Assembly (NCBI GenBank): GCA_001600415.1
Contig: BCJX01000018.1
Span: forward strand, 176,310-240,309
Reading direction: 5' to 3'
Length of the DNA: 64,000 nucleotides
Source: Pascua guehoae
Lineage: Eukaryota; Basidiomycota; Tremellomycetes; Trichosporonales; Trichosporonaceae
Both the position numbers and the translations under genes were made by a program. Positions 24,780-34,795 of this stretch are shown in pieces; position 1 is the stretch's first letter, and each line of letters starts with the position of its first letter. The notes beneath the pieces were generated by a model. That model was not told where the DNA came from, made no database searches, and saw nothing but the letters and a program-made list of their open reading frames with translations.

Positions 24780-27700
24780 ATGCCTGCCGAAGCGCGTGTT
24801 CCGCACCAGCAGCACGGCATGCCGGTGCACTCATCCTACGCCCCGCCGGGGCCAGGCTACGCGCAGCCCTCGCACCCGATACATGGACACCATCCCCAGG
24901 CTTCGCGCCATGTCTCCAATGGCCCTCCTCCTCCTATGCCCGTTGGCGGTCCCCCTCCGCCCATGGCAGCCGGGCCCCCTCCTCCATCAATGCCAATGGG
25001 TGGTCCTCCCCCGCCCGAGCAGGTCGCTCCGCCGCCGCCTCCTCCCCCTGCACCTGTCGCCAATGGCCACGGTACGCCTGGCCCGAGTGGGCTTAGCCCC
25101 GTTGTGCGTGCTGCAAAGGAAAAGCAGGAGACCATTCTCCAGGAGCTGGCGGCGGCAAACGAGAACACGTGGATGTTGATCGGTGCGTGTGTTAGGGAGT
25201 TTGACACAGGTGTAATGGTACTCACACACTCAGGTGCCGTCTCTGACCAGATGAACGACCAGGACCGTGCCCTGGCCGCATTTGAGAATGCGCTGCGGCA
25301 CAACCCCAATTCCATTCTGGGTCTGAATGCTGTCGCGGGGATTGCACGCAGTCGTGACGAGTTTGACAAGGCGATCGAGTACTTTCAGCGTATCCTGAAC
25401 ATCAAGCAGGACAATGGCGAGGTTTGGGGATCGATGGGTGAGTGGAATGGAATGGACAAACAACAACGAGGATGGTGGCTCACATATTCAGGCCACTGCC
25501 TGCTCATGAAGGACGACCTGCCAAAGGCATACACCGCCTACCAGCAGGCGCTCCACTATCTCCCCAATCCCAAGGAGCCCAAGCTCTGGTACGGCATCGG
25601 GATTCTTTACGACCGGTACGGCTCGTTTGAACACGCCGAGGAGGCGTTCTCCAGTGTACTCAAGATGGATCCCAGTATGTCTCCAGTCTCCGGTCTCCGC
25701 CCCCCGGTGGCCGTGGTGTCTGTACTAACACTTTTTACAGACTTTGAAAAAGCAAACGAAATCTACTTCCGTCTAGGCATCATCTACAAGCACCAGCGCA
25801 AGTACTCGCACTCGCTCGAGGTGAGTAGACGTGCACTCTTCTCAGGCTAACGCCGTCCAGTGCTTCCGGTACATTATCGACAACCCGCCGAAACCACTTA
25901 CCTCGTGGGACGTCTGGTTCCAGCTCGGCCATGTGTACGAACTCGACCACGACTACGTGTCGGCGCGCGACGCGTTCATGCGTGTGCTGAGCCACCAGCC
26001 CGCGCACGCCAAGGTCCTGCAGCAGCTCGGCTGGCTGTACACGCAGCGCGGGGCACCATTTGCCAACCAGGAGCAGGCGGTTCAGTACCTCACCAAGAGC
26101 CTGGAAACGGACGGCAGCGACGCCCAGAGCTGGTACCTCCTTGGCCGCGCCTTTATGGCTGGTCAGCGCTACAACAAGGCGTACGAGGCGTACCAGCAAG
26201 CGGTGTACCGCGACGGCCGCAATCCCACGTTCTGGTGCTCGATTGGTGTTCTCTACTACCAGATCAACCAGTACCGTGATGCGCTCGACGCCTACTCACG
26301 CGCCATCCGCCTCAACCCGTACATCTCCGAGGTGTGGTTCAACCTCGGCAGCCTGTACGAGTCGTGCAACAACCAGATCACCGACGCCATTGATGCCTAT
26401 TCGCGCGCAGCAGAGCTGGACCAGCAAAACCCGACCATCAAGCACCGCCTGCAGCTGCTGCAGCAGGCCGGGTCCAGCAACCAGCCTCTTCCACCCCCTC
26501 CGGGCCCCGTCGATGTTCACCCTTCGCAGTACAACGCGCCAGCGGGCGGCGCAAACTACGCGTCAAACGGGTCGCCATCGGGGTCGCCGCGGCCGCCCCA
26601 TGCCCAACTCCCTGGGCCAGGCGGTCCGTCTGGTCCTGCCGCTCCCAGTGGTGGTCCCCCTCCGGGGGAGTTGCGCGACCTTCCTCAGCCTGGGCCGCCG
26701 CCTGGTGGTCGCGATCTGCCTGCCCCACCGGCCGAGTTTGCGCGCGGCGCGTCGCCGGGGGCTGGCCCCTTCCGTGGTGGTGGCGCCCCGCCTCCTCTCA
26801 ACCACGTCGACGAGTCGCGCGGCAGCATGTCTCGCCACGCCCCGCTCGCTCGTATCGACCCAGATCGCGCCGAGCCTCCGCGCGACGTACTCGAGGGGTA
26901 CCGCGACGGCCCTGCTCCGCCTTACAATGGTGGACCGCCGCAGGGACGCTACGACCCAGCACTGGACCGACGTACCAGCCCGCCCCGTCGTGCTGCTGAG
27001 CCTGGTCCTCCTCCTCAGGACTTCCAGGGCTACCTACCGATGCCAACTCATCCTGGGTACCGCGACCGTGAGCGTGAAGAGTGGGAGCGCCGTGGTGGCG
27101 GTGACCCGCGTGCCATGCCTCCTCATGGCGACCCTCGCGGCCCTTCGCCCCGCCCAGCGGAGCGTGGTCACCCCGTTGACCCGCGCGATCCCCGCACGAT
27201 GCAACAGCAAGGTGCCCCGCGCCCGACAGATCCTCGCGAGTTTGCCCGTGGTGGCGAGGGCTACATGCCTCCGTACGGCTACGAGCGGGGCGGCCCGGGT
27301 GGCTCTGCGCCGTACCCCCCTCAATACGATGCCCGGCGAGACGACCGTCGCATGTACGAGGAGAATGAGCGTGAGATCAAGCTTGAGATGAAGCCTCCCA
27401 TGGACCGCTTGAATGGGGGTGGTGGCCAAGGCCCGCGCCAGCAGTCTGTCCAGCGTGAGATGGTCGCGCCCGACATCCGCGCGCCGAGCCCGGCGGCTTC
27501 TACGAGCAGCAGGGCGAGCCAGCGCCGCAAGGCATCGGACAAGGGCGCTCCTGGCGATAAAAAGTCAAGGAAGGCTCCAGGCAAGGACAAGCGCAACGGT
27601 GACGGCGCGTCTAGTGCGCGTGCCAGCCCCGCGCCGTCCATGCACGCATCCACACCACGGCAGACCGCGGCTCCGGTTCCGAACCGCTCTGTCGATGAAG

Positions 27701-28747
27701 GTGAGTTTACACCCACCATTGGCCATGCACGTGCTAACAAGGTTTCCAGACTACGATGAGGGTGCCGCGGATGCGCTCATGTTCCTCCATGCCGACCGGC
27801 GACCGACTCCATCACAGATGACAAAGCCCTTGAGCCCGCCATCGCCTTCCCACAGCTTGGCTGGCCAGAAGCGCGCATCGCCGCCTTCGCCTGACATGCA
27901 CCGCTCAGTCTCTGGGAGCAAAAAGGCAAAGTCGTCGCCGACGCATGTGACGAGTCCAACACGACGGACGATCATCGAGGTCCTGAACGCGCCCCATGTG
28001 GAGCCGTTCAAGATGCGGACCCCGTCTGACAAGCAACGATCTCCGCCGCAGCAGTCGGGACCCAAGCCGCCATCACCAGACCACGAACGGGAGCGCGCCC
28101 AGCGTGAGCGCGAACAGCGTGAGCGTGAGCAGCAACGCGATCAAGAGCGTCGGGAGCACGAGCAGCGGGAGCGCGAGCACGAACAACGCGAACGCGACCA
28201 ACGTGAGCGCGAGGATCGTGAACGTGAGCAGCGTATCCGCGACCAGCACCGCGAGAGCGAGCGTGCACGTGAGCGTGAGCGCGAAGAGCAGCGCGAACGC
28301 GAAGCCCGCGAGCAGGCCCATGAGCGTGAGCGTGAGCGGTCGCGTGAACGTGAGCGGGAACGGGAGCGGTCGCGTGAGCAGGAACAGGAGCGTCAACGGG
28401 AACGTGAACGTGAACGTGAACGGGAGCGCGCGTCATCACGTACACCACCGTCCAAGCAGCCCGAACGCACACCCGATCCTAGCAAGTCGTCTGCCCCGGC
28501 CTCTGCCGCGCCGACGGCTTCGGGTCCTGCCTCTGCTGCTGCGTCGGCAGCCACTGGCGCGCGCGAGTCCAAGTCACCCACGTCTCCGGACACGCGCGAA
28601 GTGGACATGGAGATGGATGTCGAGTCGGACAGGGGCGGCGAGCCAAGGTCGGACAAGGGCGCCGCAAGCGCTGGCCGTGCGTCGCCCACGTCGGCTGAAA
28701 AGGGCGACGTAGAGATGAAGGATGCCGACAAGGAGGAAAAGGAGTAG
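24780..28747 (+). CDS. SSN6: General transcriptional corepressor Ssn6/Cyc8 (TPR protein)
   Basis: Adaptor that joins Tup1 to DNA-binding repressors. Exons 24780-25182, 25234-25437, 25492-25674, 25741-25820, 25861-27700 and 27750-28747 join in frame to 1,235 residues. An N-terminal Pro/Met/Gly-rich segment (residues 1-110) is followed by about ten TPR repeats (roughly 125-560). Recognisable repeats begin ALAAFENALRHNP, AYTAYQQALHYLP, AYEAYQQAVYRDG and ALDAYSRAIRLNP, the order and spacing typical of Cyc8. A Pro/Gly/Arg-rich spacer follows. The C-terminus holds a run of about 120 residues made almost only of Arg, Glu and Gln (28085-28440), then an acidic tail. A CAG acceptor at 24772-24774, with CTGAC upstream and only 5 nt before the ATG, indicates a 5'UTR intron. 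Nuclear. The gene-poor 8.7 kb upstream fits a highly regulated gene, though that is inference. Confidence 0.94.
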
Positions 28748-29047
28748 TAGTAGCGTAGCAATATGAGTCCGTAGTACGGAGATGTCTGTTACGTGAATAC
28801 GAGGGGTGCAGAGGGGCAAGAAGGACTGGGAGCGTTGGAGAAGTAAAGAGAGGGTGCGGCTGGTATCAGTGTAGTTTGCAGTGGGCGTGGGTGGTTTGTG
28901 GGGTGGGTCTAGAGTGGAGCTGATTGTGCCTGATTTCGGCCGATCCTCGAACAGGACATTGAACCGCCACTGCCGAACACCAAGTGCAAGTTGGATCCAA
29001 CATTATCCATCTCAACGCTACCACACCCACATCCCACTCACTCCACC

Positions 29048-30653
29048 ATGCGGGCGGCCCTCCGCCTCGCGGGCCCCTCACGACCAACCCCCCATGCACC
29101 ACTTGCACTCGCACTCGCGTGCCCCGTCTCGACATGGGCATCGTCCCTCCCGCCGAGGTACAAAGCACCCACCCACCCATCCACATCCGCCCACCCATCC
29201 ACCTCGTACACACGCCCACACCTCGCCTGCTATCCCCGCGGCACACGCGCGTTCGGGACCACACTCCGGCGCGCGGCACGGGACCACTATGACGCACTCG
29301 GGCTGCCGCGGAATGCGAGCAAGCAGCAGATAAAGGCGCGGTTTTATGAGGTGAGCTGGGAGAGAGGGGGGTGGGGTGGGGTGGGGTGGGCGGAGTGCGG
29401 GTCTGGGACTGGGGTCTGGGGCTGGGGTCTGGGAGCTGAGGAGCGGGGAGATGGGGTTTGGAAGGTAGAGTTTGGAAGATGGGGTTTGGAAGGTGGGGAG
29501 AAGGGGGAGAAGAGACGAGGGAGAAGCCCCGATGGCTGTGCGGGTTGAGTGGAGTCGGTTGAGCATACCCGCAAGACCGATGACGGCGGGATGTTGGCCA
29601 GGCGGGTCTGGGAGGAGCGGGGTCCGAGGAGGCGATGGCCGGGTTCGGACCGGTGGCTGTTGATACCCAGTGGATGTCGATACGCATACCGAGTCTCGGA
29701 GGCATGGTGGTCTTGGCTTGTCGGCCCAGCCACGCAGCCGGGGGACAACAGCGGGCTTTGCCTCGTCCCTCGGCTGGGGATGAGTACAGCGCTTGCCTTT
29801 GATCTCTCTGTTGTCAACCAAGATCGTGTCCTCCCCCCGCCTCCTCTTCACTGCTTTACCCTCCCCACACCCTATCCAGGCCGACCACTCCGAGACCTCT
29901 CCCGAGCAGTCTCACGACCACTCTCACGACCACTCTCCCGAGCACTCTCTCGACACTCTCCCGCCCGCTCAAAGCCTAACATCACAGCTCTCAAAAAAGT
30001 ACCACCCGGACGCGCCGACGGGCTCGCCCGACCAATTCCACAAGATCAACGACGCCTACGCCGTGCTCGGCGACGACGCCGCGCGCGCGACATATGACGC
30101 GCAGCACGCCCCGCGCGGGACGCGGTATGGCGGCGCGCACGGCGCCGAGTTCCACCCCCACTCGCCGCAGGCGCGCCGCGCCGCCGGCCCGCACCGGGCA
30201 TGGGGCGGCCGCCCGCCTCCAGGCCCAGCATGGACGGGCAAGCGCCGCACCGCCCCCGATCTCGGCTGGGGCATGGGCATGGGCGGCACGTCGGGCGCGG
30301 CTCCACACCACCACCACCCGGGAACACATTGGGGCCGCAAAGAGACGCCGACGCAGCGCGCGCGCGCCGAGCAAAAGGAGAGGCAGATGCGCGCCGACGA
30401 CGCCGCACAGGGCGAGAGTATCGTGGGGCGCTTTGTCGTCGTTGTTGTTGTCCTCTTGGCGATTATTGGCATGGGGCGCGGGTTTACCGCGTCGGCGGAT
30501 ACGGGCGAGTGGGGAGATGATGAAGGGGGAGAGGTGTGGGGTAATGCGCGCGGGGATGGTGAGGATGAGGGGGAGGAGGGAGAGGAGGGGGAGGGCGATA
30601 AGGTGAGGGAGGAGAATCGATGTCTGCTGGAGCGACGGCCAGGGCTAGCCTGA
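29048..30653 (+). CDS. J-domain (DnaJ) protein, probably mitochondrial and membrane-anchored
   Basis: Hsp70 co-chaperone. Exons 29048-29350 and 29988-30653 join in phase 0 to 322 residues. The first ~75 residues are rich in Arg, Ala, Ser and Thr with almost no acids, as in mitochondrial presequences. The J-domain follows: DHYDALGLPRNASKQQIKARFYE, interrupted by a 637-nt intron, then LSKKYHPDAPTG with the essential HPD, then FHKINDAYAVLGDDAARATYD. A Gly/Arg/His-rich region precedes one membrane segment (FVVVVVVLLAIIGMG, about residues 245-260) and an acidic tail. The architecture recalls yeast Jid1-type mitochondrial J proteins. The intron is far longer than the local norm and contains repeated CACTCTC units. 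A donor-like GTGAGG at 30603 could extend the gene 3' by another exon; the stop at 30651-30653 is the simple reading. Confidence 0.82.
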
Positions 30654-31140
30654 GCTGCCCACAGGACTTAGCCGTGTCCCACCAACATCGGCAGTCACTT
30701 GCCCCACACCCTCTCTCCCTGCCTCCCTACCCTGCTGGCGCCGAGAGGACTCTCCGCTCCACAGCCCCGCGGGTCGAGGCATCCCTCGTCCGTCCCACCC
30801 CCAGTCCTAGCTTGCATCCTAGACATAGATGTAGACTGCGCATCGCCATACCGCATACGTGCCCATCGTTCGACTCCCTGCTTATCCGACCTGTCTGACT
30901 GGGGCTCATCTCGCTAACCAGGTGCTGGCCCAACTGGGCATTCACAGACCGTACAGCTAACACCTCCCAGACACGGCCAGAGTCGGCGTCGGTCGTAGCC
31001 GTCAACCATGCCTCTCGCGTTTGGCGTCTTGCTCCTCCGCCACAGGTGTATCTCTTCTCTTGTCTTCACCATCGTCTCGTAATCCATGTCCCCATCGGCC
31101 GGGTCCGACCTGGGGTGTTTCGGATCAGTCTGACGTCGAC
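30654..31140. other. Spacer between the J-domain gene and the tRNA cluster
   Basis: Presumed 3' flank of the J-domain gene. A 76-codon minus frame (31144-30914) reads naturally in places but has no motif I recognise. Otherwise nothing is seen. Confidence 0.4.
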
Positions 31141-31211
31141 ACATCGTTGGTGAAACGGTATCATGCTACTTTGCCATAGTAGCGGCAGGAGTTCGACTCT
31201 CCTACGATGTA
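31141..31211 (+). tRNA. tRNA-Gly (anticodon GCC), copy 1
   Basis: A 71-nt gene folds as a full cloverleaf. The acceptor stem is ACATCGT/ACGATGT with discriminator A. The D-stem is GTGA/TCAT, with one G-U pair. The anticodon stem CTACT/AGTAG encloses loop TTGCCAT, so the anticodon is GCC. The variable loop is 4 nt and the T-arm is AGGAG-TTCGACT-CTCCT. There is no intron. A TTTT Pol III terminator follows at 31246-31249. The A1-U72 first pair is unusual for eukaryotic tRNA-Gly, which normally starts with G-C. Confidence 0.93.
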
Positions 31212-31698
31212 CAGAGCGGCATAGGCCCATGTCTTTGCCTGTTGCTTTTGCTTTTGCTTCTGGAACGAGTGGCGTGTCCGGGCGTGGGGGCTTGGAATGC
31301 GTCTGTCTTGGGCGAGCGGCATTGCTGTTTCTCTTGAGCTCGAGTCTGCTCCGAGGACCAAGTATTGCCTGTCCTTCGAGGCTTGGCTGTTGCTGGCGAC
31401 ACTGACGTGCTGCGTCTGACTGCTGAGCAGTGTGTAGCGTATCGTCTGGACCCTGGCAGAAAAAAAGCACAAAGGGTCATTGACATTGAGCGTGGCGTCC
31501 TGACCGAGTTGACTTGTCTGGCCACCCATGACGCTCCACACTGTAGACTCGTTGCCAGTCGAGACTGCGAAAATGACACCATTTGCTGCGCTCGACCCAT
31601 GTGTGCTGCTGGCTGGACACGCCGGCCAGCACAAACACTGTCGAGCTCAGTGGATATCCAGGCGTGACTGGTGGCACGGGCCCGCTCTCTCGTCATCG

Positions 31699-31769
31699 AC
31701 ATCGTTGGTGAAACGGTATCATGCTACTTTGCCATAGTAGCGGCAGGAGTTCGACTCTCCTACGATGTA
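31699..31769 (+). tRNA. tRNA-Gly (anticodon GCC), copy 2
   Basis: All 71 bases are identical to copy 1, 558 bp further on, followed within about 30 nt by a TTTT stretch. It sits in the second unit of the tandem duplication. Confidence 0.93.
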
Positions 31770-32274
31770 CACGAGTGGTATTGTCCCAGGACTTTGCCTT
31801 TTGCGTCTCGAACCGTCGAACCGGCGGCTGGCGTTTGGCTGTATGGGGGTTTGGGAAGATACTGTATTTGCCTTGGGCGAGCCGTGTCGCTCTGCTTCTC
31901 TCGAGCTCGAGTCGGTTCCGAGAACCGAGCGTAGCCTGCGTTATTGACAATTGCTAGCGAGACTGACATCCTGCTCACTGCTGAACAGGACCAGTGTCCA
32001 GTGTATCGACAGACCCTGGCGAAAAAAAAAGCACCAAGGGACATCAAAGGCGGCATCTGGCTGGGGTCACTTGTTGACCGATGGCCGCCCACCACGCTCT
32101 AGACTCGCAGCCAGTTGAGACTCACAAAGGCTCTTGCCAAGGCAGGATCCTGCATTTGCTGAGCCACGCTCATGTGTGATCGCTGGACTGCCTCGGGCCA
32201 CGACAAACACTGTCGAGCTCACTCTGTATCCTCGGCCGCGACCGGTGGTGTGCATCTACTCTCCTTGTCATCAG

Positions 32275-32345
32275 ACATCGTTGGTGAAACGGTATCATGC
32301 TACTTTGCCATAGTAGCGGCAGGAGTTCGACTCTCCTACGATGTA
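32275..32345 (+). tRNA. tRNA-Gly (anticodon GCC), copy 3
   Basis: All 71 bases are identical to copies 1 and 2, 576 bp after copy 2, with a TTTT stretch about 30 nt downstream. The 3' flank differs from the other copies, so this marks the end of the array. Confidence 0.93.
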
Positions 32346-33172
32346 GAGCGTTTGTCCAGATCGCGGGCGTTCCCTTTTGCTGCAGCAGCGTGGAGGCCGG
32401 CTCGTGGAGGCGTGGGGATTAGGGTTGGTGGCATGTCACCGCAGACGTATTCCGGTGGGGTTGGAGATGGGGTTCACTGGTGGAGTTCACGGAGCTTGAT
32501 CGAGGGCGGCTCTGGACGAGGACATGAGGGGGCCGCACTGATGACGGTGAGCGATGGGGCGATGGCTGCGACTGCCCAGTGGCAGTGTTTGAGGGACAGA
32601 CACTGAATGGTTCGGGCTGGCCATGACCAAGCCGAGTCTTCGGACAATGCGCGACGGCAAGGGAAGGGGGATCATTCGCCTGACAATGTCCTCTGCGGGC
32701 CAGCTGTTGTGCACTTTGGACGCAAGGGTGGTATTAGGGCTGCGCTTCGGAGGGGCCCTTACCTCGTTCCTGGGTAAATGGAAATCTCACGCTCAACTCA
32801 CGTCGTCGCCGTGCCGCGCTGCTCTTCTCGGGAGTGCGAGTAAACCTCTTGTCAATGCACTGCCCTCTAAGGGAGCGCGAGTGACACGGCGCTGCCCAGT
32901 TGGGGGTGCTACCTAAACTTCACTTCACTTCACTTTTCCTAGCTACCAGCTATCCCTGCTCTGTATCCAACCCTCTCTCCTCACCACCCGAACCACTCCC
33001 CTCGCCACCCACTCTCACTTCCCACGCCCTCGGTATGGCGCATTGTGGCATACAGCCTCTCCCCTCGGGATAGTGCGACGTCATACCGACACAAACACAA
33101 CAAACGCCTCCGAGCCCAATCCCTTCGGGATGGACTAAGACACAGTATGAGGTCATAGGAGGATTGATGTAA
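32346..33172. other. Intergenic region between the tRNA-Gly array and tRNA-Asp
   Basis: No gene recognised. It includes a short (CACTT)n pentamer run near 32918-32937. Confidence 0.5.
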
Positions 33173-33255
33173 TCTCTGTTCGTATATCGGTTTAGTATGC
33201 TCGCTTGTCACTTCTGTGTTCGCGGGAGAGCGGAGTTCGACTCTCCGACAGAGAG
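33173..33255 (+). tRNA. tRNA-Asp (anticodon GTC) with a 10-nt intron
   Basis: The acceptor stem is TCTCTGT/ACAGAGA with discriminator G. The D-arm stem is GTAT/GTAT (with G-U pairs) and contains GG in the loop. The anticodon stem CTCGC/GCGGG encloses TTGTCA, then ten extra bases at 33211-33220, then C. The extra bases fall directly 3' of position 37, the standard place for nuclear tRNA introns. The T-arm is CGGAG-TTCGACT-CTCCG. Removing the intron leaves a normal 7-base loop with anticodon GTC. Confidence 0.9.
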
Positions 33256-33496
33256 ACTTTGTTTTTACTGCTTGCAGAAAGCTTCGACATGCTTTTGCTC
33301 TTGGCCGGAAGCTTCTACATGTCCTAGCTCTATCATGTGGCAACGGCGCAATGCGTTGGGGTCAGACAAGTTGCATGAGCTGGGACGGCGACAGAGATGA
33401 AATAACGGGCAATGCACAGGTAGCAATAGGAACGGGCATGTTGATGCAGTGAGGACCGTGGGATGATGGCGCATGAGGACGACGAGGGTGTAGATC

Positions 33497-33619
33497 AAGG
33501 ACGACATGCTGGTGGTTGGCGCCGATGGGATCAACAGTGCGGCGGACATTTGTCGGTCAACCAAGTCGACGGGGCAGGTTATCGAGGACGACTATGAACG
33601 ATTCGGGTTCTCCTTTTGA
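33497..33619 (+). pseudogene. Fragment resembling an FAD-dependent monooxygenase
   Basis: A 40-codon stretch with no start reads KDDMLVVGADGINSAADIC and then TGA shortly after. DxLVGADGxxSxVR is the diagnostic NAD(P)H/FAD motif of flavoprotein hydroxylases such as salicylate hydroxylase. No N-terminal GxGxxG Rossmann fingerprint is found upstream and no continuation downstream. It therefore looks like a relic, or a chance match; the motif is short. Confidence 0.35.
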
Positions 33620-33630
33620 AAGTCTGGTGA

Positions 33631-34496
33631 TCAGCGCTCCCGCTCCCAGTACCCAGACTCAAGCTGCACCAACTCACTCTGCACCTGTTTGAGATTCTCC
33701 ATAAACTCGTCAGCGCGGGCGGGATTGTTCCCTGCCGTCCTGGTCCTCCCTAGCGCCCACAGATAGTCGCGGGGGATGAGCACGTAAATGTCCCATGGGA
33801 GCGAGCGCGGGTCGAGTGTGGGCCGGTATTCGTCGCCATCGAGGCACGTCCAACCTTGAGGCGCCGACTTTAGCGTCCGCTCGAGGGCAAACTTGCACAG
33901 GTCATTGTTCTGCGTCGTTGCGCCGACTGCAAAGCACGCGACGCTGCAGAAGGGATCGTCGGCGTCGACGAGCCACAGCTTGACCGCGTTGACGGCGAGG
34001 ACCGCCGCCGTCGTGCACCCCCACTTGTCGAGGAAACGGAGTATGTTGATGACGCGGATCGTCTCGCGGTTGAGATTTGGCCCCGCGGCCTTTTTCTTCT
34101 TCTTCTTCGCCTCCGTCCCCGTCACTGCCACCGCCGTCGGCTCGGTCCGCGGCTGCTTCTCGGCCCGCGACATGGCGCCAGTGGTCGCGAGGGAGAGAAA
34201 CTGGCGGATGACCGACGCCGTCTCCATTTCAGGGTCGGAAAAGTGGATTCGCCGGTCGTCGCGTTCCTCTGCAACCTTGTGCAGTTCACGCAGCGCAGAG
34301 CTTTCATCGTCAGGATGTGAGAGGGGGTGTGACTCGGCCTGAGCACTGGTCGCACTCACCTCGCAGAGAGGACGTGGTACGACTGGACGCGGAAGCCGAC
34401 GTGGTCCGACGAGACGAGCATGAAATCGCCCTCGGTCCACTCGTCGTCGAGAGTCTCTGGCTTGCGTGGTGGAGAGGACGGCCGGGGAGGGGACAT
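33631..34496 (-). CDS. Single BTB-like domain protein (relative of the 55-63 kb array)
   Basis: Exons 34496-34360 and 34300-33631 join in frame (phase 2, Ser codon split AG|C) to 268 residues. The protein opens with a short Pro/Ser leader, then DDEWTEGDFMLVSSDHVGFR and VQSYHVLSAS, the BTB-like core. It continues with FSDPEMETASVIRQFLSL, a Lys-rich insert (KKKKKK near residue 140) and a helical BACK-like region (ILRFLDKWGC). It ends in the family signature LIPRDYLWALGRT. The same order of motifs, and the same intron position, occur in the three double-BTB genes of this window. BTB proteins mediate dimerisation and often recruit Cul3 or chromatin factors; no further domain here shows the job. 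Family call by pattern, not by search. Confidence 0.78.
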
Positions 34497-34795
34497 TGTG
34501 GAAATGACGCAGGAGGTGGAAATGGTCTTGGAGGATGGCGTTCAAGTGTTCAAGGTTGAGTTGACAACAGCGAGCGTTGCTCACCTGGTGGCGTCACAGG
34601 CACAATCCGCGGAGCCCCGCCCTTCCACCAAACGACCAGCCTTGATGCCCAACCTCAAGATCAACGACGACGACAACTCCTACCCCATGATTGATACAGT
34701 GCATAACGGAGCTTGGGACTAGCTCAGTGAGCTCCCACCCATAAATCCAACTGTCCAGACCAGACTATCAAGTGCTACCTCCAGAGGCCGCATCA

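Larger units (their letters stand above)
31141..32345 (+). repeat. Tandem segmental duplication carrying tRNA-Gly
   Basis: Two diverged units (31141-31698 and 31699-32274) plus a third tRNA copy. The tRNAs are identical. The spacers share colinear blocks, for example GAGCTCGAGTC near 31335 and 31905, an A-run followed by GCAC near 31465 and 32030, and CACTGTCGAGCTCA near 31637 and 32208. Between these blocks they differ by many substitutions and small indels. Confidence 0.8.

Noticed and set aside
28073..28396. 107-codon very hydrophobic minus-strand frame, looking like a membrane protein
   Set aside because: It is the reverse complement of the Arg/Glu repeat of Ssn6 (CGN/GAG codons read as Leu/Thr/Phe). 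An artefact.
31202..31702. 166-codon minus-strand frame in the tRNA spacer as a gene
   Set aside because: The homologous frame is not kept open in the second spacer, so there is no sign of protein-level selection.
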